Assembly (NCBI RefSeq): GCF_000381365.1
Contig: NZ_KB905467.1
Span: 1,051,268 to 1,115,267, forward strand
Length of the DNA stretch: 64,000 nt
From: Bacteroides salyersiae WAL 10018 = DSM 18765 = JCM 12988
GTDB lineage: Bacteria; Bacteroidota; Bacteroidia; Bacteroidales; Bacteroidaceae
Direction: 5' to 3'
The notes below the pieces were generated by a model that made no database searches, had not been told where the DNA came from, and saw only the letters and a list, made by a program, of their open reading frames with translations. The stretch's first letter is position 1; every line of letters starts with the position of its first letter. Below, in pieces: positions 1-7,400 of the stretch. The position numbers and the translations under genes were made by a program.

Positions 1-400
1 CAGCTATGCCCGTTGTTATAACGAGCAATGTCGGCAAGCCGAAAACTGCTTGCGGCGTATGGCAGCTTTGTATGATACGGCCGATTATCCGTTTATCACC
101 ATTCTCAATCCGGTTCGCTTTCCGAAAGCGGATGGGAATTGTTCTTATTTTCAAAAAGCGGAGAAGGTGCGTATGGCATGGGGAGTCAAAGGATTACTTG
201 ATAAGATCCCCTATGAAGATGCAGTCAGTATTAAACAACAATTGATCGGACATTTCGGCAAAACCAAATATTATCGTTTTTATCGGGAGGAACGGTATCT
301 CACTCCTAAAGAACAGGCTTATATCCGGCAGGTGTTTTGTAATAAAGGGATTACCGAAGAACCGCCTTTTACCCGTTACACGGATGAATATATGTGGTAG
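1..400 (+). CDS. DUF6078-like protein, 5' end missing
   Basis: The reading frame is open from base 2, so the gene begins left of the window; the TTG at 50 and the ATG at 59 are internal codons, not starts. The visible 132 residues contain a cysteine cluster (CYNEQC, then AENCLRR) and end in DEYMW. The overall pattern (Cys-rich N-terminus, ILNP, YF near the middle, FGKTKYYRFYREER, LTPKEQ) matches my memory of the DUF6078 family, which is common in Bacteroides and has no known function. The cysteines could bind a metal, but only three are visible. The gene is convergent with the DUF3307 gene; a palindrome array lies between them. Confidence 0.7.
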   Translation, partial: SYARCYNEQCRQAENCLRRMAALYDTADYPFITILNPVRFPKADGNCSYFQKAEKVRMAWGVKGLLDKIPYEDAVSIKQQLIGHFGKTKYYRFYREERYLTPKEQAYIRQVFCNKGITEEPPFTRYTDEYMW

Positions 401-459
401 ATAATGCTCATGACATTCCGGATAAGTAAGAAAAAGTAGTAGATACGATCACTTGATTG

Positions 460-615
460 GTTTCAACGTGTTGAAACCGTTCGTTCCATATGGATGAAAC
501 TAATTGTTCCATCTATATGGAACCAAGCGTTTCATTATTATGAAACAAGTCGTTTCAACGTATTGAAACCGACCTTTTCAGTAGACCGAAACGATCGTTG
601 CTTTATTTGAAACGA
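460..615. repeat. Tandem array of near-palindromes, 23-bp pitch (array A)
   Basis: Six 18-bp units start at 460, 483, 506, 529, 552 and 575, exactly 23 bp apart; a seventh, degraded unit ends near 613. Units read GTTTCAACGTGTTGAAAC, GTTCCATATGGATGAAAC, GTTCCATCTATATGGAAC, GTTTCATTATTATGAAAC, GTTTCAACGTATTGAAAC and TTTTCAGTAGACCGAAAC. The 5-bp spacers are unrelated to one another. In unit 3 both arms have changed together (GTTCC with GGAAC), which points to selection or copying that keeps the dyad. The pitch is not a multiple of three, so the array is not coding. It lies between the 3' ends of convergent genes. Confidence 0.9.
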
Positions 616-619
616 AAAC

Positions 620-1390
620 TCATGTATATGCAGAAAGAAATGTACGTAGTACAAGCCCCGTGAGTATGGCAATTGTAAAACTGGCCAATGTTCCTATTAA
701 AACATATTCTGTTGTTTTTATTTCCTGTCCTTTACTTAATTCCCCAAAACGGAAGATCGATTTTGCAGCCAATAGAAAACCGATCGCTTCGTTAAATCCT
801 ACTAAAATAAAGGTTAAGATAAGGCAGCGTTCCAGATATCCAATCCACTGTCCGGCATTCTGAAGACTGGTAGAGTTCATACCGGGTTCTCTCCATTGCC
901 GGGTGAAAAGGGCCAATAACAAGGAAGTGGGTTTTAATATAAGGAGATAAACTGTCAGTATCGCCCACCATTTGGGAGAAGCGAATAGAATATCCGACAC
1001 CTCTGCCATTTCGCTCCATATGCTATAAACACCCATCCACAAAATACAGATAACGAGCAGATGGAGTATTTGGTCGATAATAAATGCGTGAAGACGGTCA
1101 TTGAAATAGCGGATTTTAATATAGTCTATGATGAGATGGGTGACAAAGATTACTAAAGGGATCATCCAGTTACTCCACATCCCTGCGAATAGATACGCCG
1201 TTATGGCTTGCACTAAGCTGTGAGAGAGATGATATGTCCACTTGTGAACAGTACTAAGCCGTCTTTTCTTTTTCTTTATTATTTGGAAACCTCGTTTGCC
1301 ATTTGCCATTCCTTTGCTTTGCAGTATAAAATCTGCTAAGAAATGTGCAAAAATCAGGCGAAACAAAAGACCTAAACTACTTAATTCCAT
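620..1390 (-). CDS. DUF3307 family integral membrane protein
   Basis: The 256-aa protein is hydrophobic with about six or seven predicted membrane segments. The opening FRLIFAHFLADFILQS, followed by HLLIDYIK-like helices rich in His and Asp, is typical of DUF3307 proteins; I know of no established function. Its start overlaps the end of the upstream satD-type gene by 14 bases, so the two are almost surely translated from one mRNA. SatD and DUF3307 are recurrent partners. Its 3' end faces the palindrome array at 460-615. Confidence 0.85.
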   Translation of the reverse strand: MELSSLGLLFRLIFAHFLADFILQSKGMANGKRGFQIIKKKKRRLSTVHKWTYHLSHSLVQAITAYLFAGMWSNWMIPLVIFVTHLIIDYIKIRYFNDRLHAFIIDQILHLLVICILWMGVYSIWSEMAEVSDILFASPKWWAILTVYLLILKPTSLLLALFTRQWREPGMNSTSLQNAGQWIGYLERCLILTFILVGFNEAIGFLLAAKSIFRFGELSKGQEIKTTEYVLIGTLASFTIAILTGLVLRTFLSAYT

Positions 1391-2036
1391 CTGTTTGAAT
1401 TTTGGCTGTTATTATTTGTTTGCACCTGTCCAGATAAGGCCTGATAAGATATTCTTTACCGGCAATGATACGTTTGCTGATATTTTGTGGAGAGGTATTC
1501 AGGTCGGCAGCTATCTCTTTTTGCGTTTTTGAATGAATTAATGAAGCATAGATTGCCTGTGCCTGTGCCACACTCCATTCAGAAACAATATCATCGGCAA
1601 ATGCCGTACTTACTTTTAATTCGTCATTCATGTTTTGCCAAGGAGTACGTATGGCAAGCTTTCGTTTCCCTAATTCGTCAAATTCCCATCCCGAATTGCG
1701 GAAAGCTTCACCATCGGATTCGGTGACGCTCTCTTCTTGTGAGAAGTTCACACTTCCTAATCCTAAGGCCAGGCGTGCATCCCATTTTATTTCACTGCCT
1801 TCCGGAGTACTTTTTTGTAGTCCGGCGCGGATAAGTATAGCTATTCTTACTGCTTCATAGGGATTGTCAATAACAATCTGGAAACTGTCCCCACGGAAAA
1901 TCTCCAGTTTCATTTTACTCCATTTCTCCATTTCGTATACTGTGTTACGAATGGTATCTAAAACCAGTTGTTTGTTTTCCGGCTTTATTCGGGTGGACTG
2001 GATAATGTCTCCGGTAATGACTCCTTTTATTTTCAT
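1377..2036 (-). CDS. SatD family protein
   Basis: A 219-aa soluble protein. The N-terminal part (MKIKGVITGDIIQSTRI, then FRGDSFQI) has the GD motifs of the SatD family, named after a Streptococcus mutans acid-tolerance locus; the fold resembles nucleotidyl-cyclase-type ferredoxin domains, but catalysis is unproven. Residues 165-200 (SKTQKEIAADLNTSPQNIS) look like a helix-turn-helix of the sigma region-4 type, so DNA binding is plausible. It is first in an operon with the DUF3307 gene. The promoter shows TATCTTTG on the minus strand (2070-2063) and overlaps a set of dyads at 2089-2160, which may be its own operator (inference). Confidence 0.8.
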   Translation of the reverse strand: MKIKGVITGDIIQSTRIKPENKQLVLDTIRNTVYEMEKWSKMKLEIFRGDSFQIVIDNPYEAVRIAILIRAGLQKSTPEGSEIKWDARLALGLGSVNFSQEESVTESDGEAFRNSGWEFDELGKRKLAIRTPWQNMNDELKVSTAFADDIVSEWSVAQAQAIYASLIHSKTQKEIAADLNTSPQNISKRIIAGKEYLIRPYLDRCKQIITAKIQTDGIK

Positions 2037-2062
2037 AGGTTTATGATTTTATTCTTCCGGAG

Positions 2063-2160
2063 CAAAGATAAGACTATTTCTGAGAAAACAACCAAAAACG
2101 GTTGATTTTATAAAAACAACCAAAAACGGTTGATTCTTAAAAAACAACCGGAGATGATTG
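2063..2160 (-). promoter_or_regulatory. satD promoter with three dyads 28 bp apart
   Basis: Two identical dyads, CAACCAAAAACGGTTG, lie at 2089-2104 and 2117-2132; a degenerate third, CAACCGGAGATGATTG, lies at 2145-2160. All are spaced 28 bp start to start. On the minus strand a TATCTTTG box (2070-2063) is preceded after 18 bp by the TTG of the first dyad (2091-2089), which would serve as the -33 element. The dyads therefore cover the -33 region and upstream DNA of the satD/DUF3307 operon. This is the layout of a repressor or activator array; the binding protein is unknown, SatD itself being one candidate. Confidence 0.65.
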
Positions 2161-2339
2161 ATTCTTTAGTGCATCTGTATGTGGGTAAAAACTTTTAAAA
2201 GGAAAATTTAAAGAGGCTCTTAATATTACTGCACTCAATTAGGAATTTTTGTTATCCATAAAATCAGCATGTTAAATATACCGGAATTCATTCATTATAT
2301 TTTATCTTTGTGCCCTTAGAGAATTAAAATATTGAAAGT
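2161..2339. other. Intergenic region upstream of yccF
   Basis: Together with the satD operator this forms a 303-base gap between divergent genes. The only element I can support is a Bacteroidetes-type -7 box TATCTTTG at 2303-2310, 30 bases before the yccF start. I see no convincing -33 element and no small gene. Confidence 0.5.
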
Positions 2340-2720
2340 ATGAATTTGTTTATGAATCTCTTGTGGCTCCTGCTTGGAGGCATATTTACGGCTGTTGAGT
2401 ATTTGATATCCAGTCTTTTGATGATGATAACGATTATCGGTATCCCTTTTGGTCTGCAAACCCTCAAAATGTCTTTGCTGGCATTGTGTCCATTTGGAAA
2501 AGAGGTTAGGAGTTGTCCCGATTCGGGAGGTTGCCTTAGTATATTGATGAATATTCTTTGGATATTTTTGGGAGGTATATGGATAAGCCTTTCGCATCTT
2601 GCCTTTGGCATCTTGCTGAGTATTACGATTATAGGATTGCCTTTTGGCATACAGCATTTCAAACTGGCCGGATTGGCACTGACCCCATTTGGAAAAGAGA
2701 TCGTGGATAAATATAAATAA
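2340..2720 (+). CDS. yccF: YccF domain protein (DUF307), inner membrane
   Basis: A 126-aa membrane protein made of two similar halves. The first (residues 1-55) carries LLWLLLGGIFTAVEYL, TIIGIPFG and CPFGKEV. The second (residues 65-126) repeats this as ILWIFLGGIWISLSHL, TIIGLPFGIQ and TPFGKEIV. The duplicated IIG-PFG-Q and PFGKE signatures are diagnostic of YccF, a widespread inner-membrane protein without an assigned role. The first 20 residues are the first membrane segment rather than a cleaved signal. It stands alone, and a strong hairpin follows. Confidence 0.9.
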   Translation: MNLFMNLLWLLLGGIFTAVEYLISSLLMMITIIGIPFGLQTLKMSLLALCPFGKEVRSCPDSGGCLSILMNILWIFLGGIWISLSHLAFGILLSITIIGLPFGIQHFKLAGLALTPFGKEIVDKYK

Positions 2721-2767
2721 TCATGGATGAATGTGGCAGCTAATGGCACTTACATTCATCCATGATT
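2719..2767. terminator. Bidirectional terminator-like hairpin
   Basis: Perfect 16-bp arms, AATCATGGATGAATGT (2719-2734) and its complement (2752-2767), lie just after the yccF stop, between convergent genes. The tails are weak in U on both sides. Confidence 0.65.
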
Positions 2768-2833
2768 TATTGAATAGACAGAATAACGTAACTTTTGATA
2801 TTCTGCCATCATTTTGAACCAATATCCTTTTTC

Positions 2834-3361
2834 TTACTTAAGGGCTTCGATTACTTTAGGCATCATTGTCCAGATGGTGTTTTCATCTTGTGCCGTGAAG
2901 AAATTACCGTCAATTTCTGATTTCTCATCTGTTGCTTTACCGTTTTGGATGGCCGGCTTTGCCAGTGGGTGTACAGATAGTTTTTTACCATTGGTAATTC
3001 CTGTGAAATCAAACATCATTGCTGCCGCACAATGTCCTATCATTAGTTTTCCTTTATCTCCGAATGCTTTGATAACTTCCATCAGATCGATATTGTATGG
3101 TTTGTTTGCATTTTCCTGAAATACGGGAACAGCGTCACCACAAGAAAACACGAGTGCATCATATTCGTCTTCATGGCCTTTTAGATTGGCTATAACATCG
3201 TCTGCCCACAAACTGATACCGGAGTTACTCTTTATCTCTTTGGTTTCTGCTACTGCATACACTCTGTACGGAATTTCATTCTCAAAAAATGCTTCCAGAT
3301 ACTGAAACAAACCGAATCCGTTTACCGGATTTACTGCTAATACTGCAACTTTCTTTGCCAT
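2834..3361 (-). CDS. DJ-1/PfpI family protein
   Basis: 175 aa, starting MAKKVAVLAVNP; eight residues could be added upstream but lack family similarity. The fold is the DJ-1/PfpI class I glutamine-amidotransferase-like type. GHCAAAMMF holds the expected nucleophile-elbow cysteine after a beta strand (KLMIGHC), and a glutamate-containing stretch precedes it. Family members act as stress proteins, deglycases or chaperones; which applies here is unclear. It is divergent from an HxlR regulator that shares the promoter region and is probably controlled by it. Confidence 0.8.
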   Translation of the reverse strand: MAKKVAVLAVNPVNGFGLFQYLEAFFENEIPYRVYAVAETKEIKSNSGISLWADDVIANLKGHEDEYDALVFSCGDAVPVFQENANKPYNIDLMEVIKAFGDKGKLMIGHCAAAMMFDFTGITNGKKLSVHPLAKPAIQNGKATDEKSEIDGNFFTAQDENTIWTMMPKVIEALK

Positions 3362-3420
3362 AACGTAAAATATTAAGTGAAACAATAGTTATTTTTAGTA
3401 AGTTTATTACTTTTGTGTTG

Positions 3421-3452
3421 CAAATATAGCTTTACTTGTTTATGTAAACAAG
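3421..3452 (-). promoter_or_regulatory. Promoter with 18-bp operator, PfpI/HxlR intergenic region
   Basis: On the minus strand TTG (3451-3449), a 20-bp spacer and TATATTTG (3428-3421) form a near-ideal Bacteroidetes promoter for the DJ-1/PfpI gene. The dyad CTTGTTTATGTAAACAAG (3435-3452, 8-bp arms, 2-bp centre) lies over the -33 box and spacer, where a bound repressor would block sigma factor. HxlR-type regulators bind dyads of this kind next to their own gene, so the divergent HxlR protein is the likely ligand (inference). Confidence 0.7.
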
Positions 3453-3527
3453 AACGTATCTCAGAATAAGGAACTTACATGGAAGTAACCATTGCTGAGC
3501 ATCAGAAGAATAGAAAAGATTAAAAAA

Positions 3528-3899
3528 ATGAAAAATTTTCATCCTACGGGAAATTGTCCGGTGCGTGACGTACTGAGCAGGCTGGGCGATAAATGGTCGA
3601 TACTTGTTCTTGTTACTTTGAATGCAAATGGGACAATGCGGTTTAGTGATATTCATAAGACAATTGAAGACATTTCACAACGCATGCTTACCGTTACTCT
3701 CAGAACATTGGAAAGCGATGGACTGGTGGAAAGGAGGATTTATGCGGAAGTACCGCCACGTGTAGAATACAACCTTACGGATACCGGACGTAGCTTGATT
3801 CCACATGTAGAGGCTTTGGTGGACTGGGCATTGGAACATATGGCTGTTATATTACAAAATAGGGAGAGCAAAGAACCTTTTCGTGTTGTGGAACGATAA
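3528..3899 (+). CDS. HxlR-family winged-helix regulator
   Basis: 123 aa from MKNFHPTGNCPVRDVL. The ATG at 3528 is preferred over one 36 bases upstream because the family similarity begins just after it. HxlR hallmarks are the N-terminal NCPV-D cysteine motif, LGDKWSILVL, the recognition helix region DISQRMLTVTLRTLESDGLVERR, and the wing PPRVEYNLTDTGRSL. Proteins of this family sense thiol- or aldehyde-type stress through the conserved Cys and control a divergent gene. Here the target is probably the DJ-1/PfpI gene through the dyad at 3435-3452. Confidence 0.9.
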   Translation: MKNFHPTGNCPVRDVLSRLGDKWSILVLVTLNANGTMRFSDIHKTIEDISQRMLTVTLRTLESDGLVERRIYAEVPPRVEYNLTDTGRSLIPHVEALVDWALEHMAVILQNRESKEPFRVVER

Positions 3900-3908
3900 T
3901 AGTCCAAT

Positions 3909-3951
3909 CATCCGGCACAAATATATGGCTTATAAATGCACCGGATGCCGG
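3909..3951. terminator. Weak hairpin between convergent genes
   Basis: CATCCGG (3909-3915) pairs with CCGGATG (3941-3947), with an alternative CCGGCA/TGCCGG pairing. There is no clear U-tract, so the terminator role is only suggested by position. Confidence 0.35.
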
Positions 3952-3962
3952 GTTATTTACAA

Positions 3963-4373
3963 TTACTCTATTGTTACGCGCTGAAACTGGTCTTCAATAT
4001 AGATTGTAGCTTGGTTGCTTCGGAATTTTAACAGAATATATTCCGGATCTTTCACTCCTTGCGGGAAAAATTTGATAAACCAGTTTTGCCAGTACTTTTC
4101 TTTTGATTCCGCATCGTCAATGACTTCCACTTCTCCGGTCAGGACAACACTGTCACCGTCGGAATAATAACATAGTCCTGCTTTCGCGTTTGCACGGAAT
4201 TCCGTTGTTTTCAGTGATGAAGCACCGGTAGACATCCAGATAGTGGATAATCCTTCTGATGCTATCCGGACAATGGGGACAGGGCGTGGATAACCTTCTG
4301 CATTCATTGACGACAAAACTACAACCTCACACTTTTGCAATAAAGAAGCTGCTTTCTCTTTGATCTTTTCCAT
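3963..4373 (-). CDS. Pyridoxamine 5'-phosphate oxidase-like flavin protein
   Basis: 136 aa with the split-barrel FMN-binding pattern of the general stress protein 26/PNPOx-like group: SSMNAEGYPRPVPIV, IWMSTGASSLKTTEFRANAKAGLCYY, VVLTGEVEVIDD, and a C-terminal IYIEDQFQRVTIE. True PdxH proteins are longer and carry a C-terminal dimer segment that is absent here. The protein probably binds a flavin and acts in stress or cofactor reduction, substrate unknown. It stands 32 bases before the 3' end of tamB on the same strand and has convergent hxlR on its other side. Confidence 0.75.
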   Translation of the reverse strand: MEKIKEKAASLLQKCEVVVLSSMNAEGYPRPVPIVRIASEGLSTIWMSTGASSLKTTEFRANAKAGLCYYSDGDSVVLTGEVEVIDDAESKEKYWQNWFIKFFPQGVKDPEYILLKFRSNQATIYIEDQFQRVTIE

Positions 4374-4405
4374 TTCTTTTAAGTATTTGTTGATTTACAT
4401 ATTGG

Positions 4406-7400
4406 TTATTGTTCTTCGCGTAATCTCTTTATTTTGGATAGTGCATCGTTATCTGTGTCGATGGAATCGCTTTTTTGAACTTCTTCTTGTTTCCTTTCCA
4501 TTCTTTTTTTCCGGTTACGGAGTTTCCATTTATTCCAGAAGAATAGCTCATTCCATTTATTGAAATCTTTCTTATACATTACTCCGACACCTTGTGTCGT
4601 CAAGTTTGTTTTGGTGTAGTAGTGGTCGTTGGTTTCATTGTATGCTTTCAGACGTACATCTCCCGAACGTGTCAACAACCATTCTGCTTCGAAGTCACCT
4701 ACAAAGTTTGTATTTGCCATTGGGTTATCTCGATATCCGAAATTTCCATTGATAATCAATCGGTTGTTAAGCAACTGTCCGGAAAGAATTCCTTCCACTT
4801 CCATATCCGTCCAGCCTTTTTCTCCGGTACTGAGATTGGTTCCGATATTCCAGTTGTTATTATCGATAATTTGCGATAGCATATTGTTCAACTGTCCCGA
4901 CAGGGTAGAGGACAGTACGGATGACATCATATCGGAACTTTGCCGTTCGCCGGTATTGTTTTCCATATAGAATTTGCCAATACCCAATAGGTAAAGTATT
5001 TGCATGTTCATTTGCTCGTCTGTACTGAGGTAGTTACGCACCAATGCCTGTACTTCATCACGTTCGTTTGGTAACTCGATTCCTAATTTTATGGTAGGGC
5101 GTAGAAGAATGCCATTCAGATTCATCATGCAATTTACGCGGACATTGGGCTGTTGGATGATGGTAGAGGCATCCGGTATTAAGTCGTTCAGCGAAGCCGA
5201 TGGCACAGTGTATGAAGCCTGTATATCTAATGTTGCATCGAGTGGGGGGCCATTGAAAGTGATTGTGCTTCCTTCTTTGATAATGAAGTCTTTGCGTATC
5301 ACTTCTTGAAGACTGAACTTATAGATACCCTGTTGGATATGATAATTACCGAACATTTTCATGTCTCCTTTATTATAAAACTCCATACGGATGTTACCTG
5401 AGCCGCGCCCGCTGATATAATCTCCTGCTACAGGATCCATAATAATTTTCATAGTTGCGTCCGGAGTTGCGTCGACCAAAATGTTGAGACGTATATCGGT
5501 TTGTGACTCTTTTTTCTCTATTTTCTGTTGTACCTGCTCATAGAAAGAGACAAGCTGAACAGAATCTTGTATACTGCGTCGTGGTGTTTTATCTACAAAT
5601 TTAATAAACTGGTTGTTTGTAGCCGAAGCAACGGTTCCTGTACTATATGTAAAGTTTGTATTCCGATTGGTAGTCATGGCTATATTGGCATCCAATCCGT
5701 CTTGTGCATTGCCTGTGAGAAGCGCGTTACCGGTTGCGTATACCGTTCCGTAAAAAGGAAAATCGGGTGACTCTTGCGTATTCATCACCAGCATGTTATT
5801 GACTTGGATATCGAATTGATATTTTATGTTTTTGAAATGTTCGTAATGAAGATATCCGTTTAATTTTCCCTGATGTCCTTCCATGTCGGCGATATGTATA
5901 TTATCAAATGTAATGCCTTCCGGAGCCAAACGTATCGTGTCTTTAAGGGCAAATGACGTGTTGAGTATATCGAATTTCATAGAAGCGTCTGTCATCACTG
6001 CACCATCCAATGTCAAACTTTTGAATTTGCCATAAAAATGGACTTTACCGCTGGCACGTCCCCGGACATCTTGCGCTATTGATCGCATATAATGCTCCAG
6101 GAATTTGATATTCAGGTTGTTTGCGTCAATATTGAGATCCAGTCCGCTTGTCGGTTTGATGGGATAAATGAATCCGTTTACATGAGTCTTGGAAATATCT
6201 TTTTCTTGGATGTGTGCATCGAGATAAATACCTTTCTTCTCATTATCCCAGGCGCCATAGATATCCAGGTCACCCAATAATCCTCCGTTTAGGGTAAAGT
6301 TCATAATGGATAGACGTGTGTCGAGCACCGGTTTTTTCAATACGCCGCTGGCATAAGCCATACCTGTGGCATCTCCTTCGAAATTCACATCGTCCGAGAT
6401 GCGTGCGATATCAAATACATAACCGATATTAATATCTTTCAAGTTTACTTTTACCGTGTCTTCCGGGTTGTCTGAGATGTGTCCGTCAACGCGTATATAA
6501 CGGTCGGCATGGCTGAAGTAGAAGTCATTGATATCGATTTTACCCGAATCCACCACTACTTGTGAGGGGTGTACCTGCCAAATGGTATCATTTAAAATTA
6601 CATCTGTCGGTTTTATGTCTACCAAGGCTTTCAATAAAGGCTTTTCACCTTCTGTACGCAGGAATTGTGCCATAGCAGCCAGTTGCCCGCTATAGGTGAC
6701 GGCGGCATTGTTTCCCCAATTTATGGTTGTGTTAACTTGATCATCTTTGGCTTGTGCTTCTAAAGAGATATTGACAGCTCCGTTCTTTTTTTGGCTGGTA
6801 AAACGTACTTTTCCCATGAACTGATCGGATGGGTTCTCGCAAAGCAGTAATCCTGATTCCAAGAAATTGTTTTTGTATTGTAAACGTGGGAAATATCCTT
6901 CTACCCGAATACGCCGCATCCGGTCATTGACATATCCCTTTATAGTGGAATGGGTATATATCTTTAAAGGAATATCAAAAATGCTCGATAAAATATCTAC
7001 ATTGAAAATATGAATGTCGAAACTGAAATTGTTATCTGTTTCGATCTGTTTTTTAGGAGGCAGAATGAGTGAGGGGATGTAACTGCGCATGATATTCATA
7101 ATACTTACCGGCAATGTAGGATATAGAAAACGCCCCTCTACATTGGCCGTCATAAACTCCGAGGTCAGTGCGAGTTTATTGATACCTGCTTCCTGCGTTG
7201 CTGCTACATGAAGGTTTTTCATGAAATACTCTTTCTCCGGAGCGGTAAACTGTAAACTGTCTATGTCGATATCTCCATTCATCTGATCGATGGAACCGCC
7301 TTTGAAATTTGCTGTGACTTTTACAGAGAATTCGGTATCCTCATATTTTTGTGTCAGATTCAGTTCGTGTGGGCGAAGATTCTTAATGGAAGCTTGAAAG

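Noticed and set aside
460..615. Array A as a CRISPR array
   Set aside because: Units are 18-bp dyads with 5-bp spacers, far shorter than repeat-spacer units, and no cas genes are near. The same holds for arrays B, C and D.
2324..2749. Open frames opposite yccF
   Set aside because: Mirror frames of a clear membrane protein with duplicated YccF motifs.
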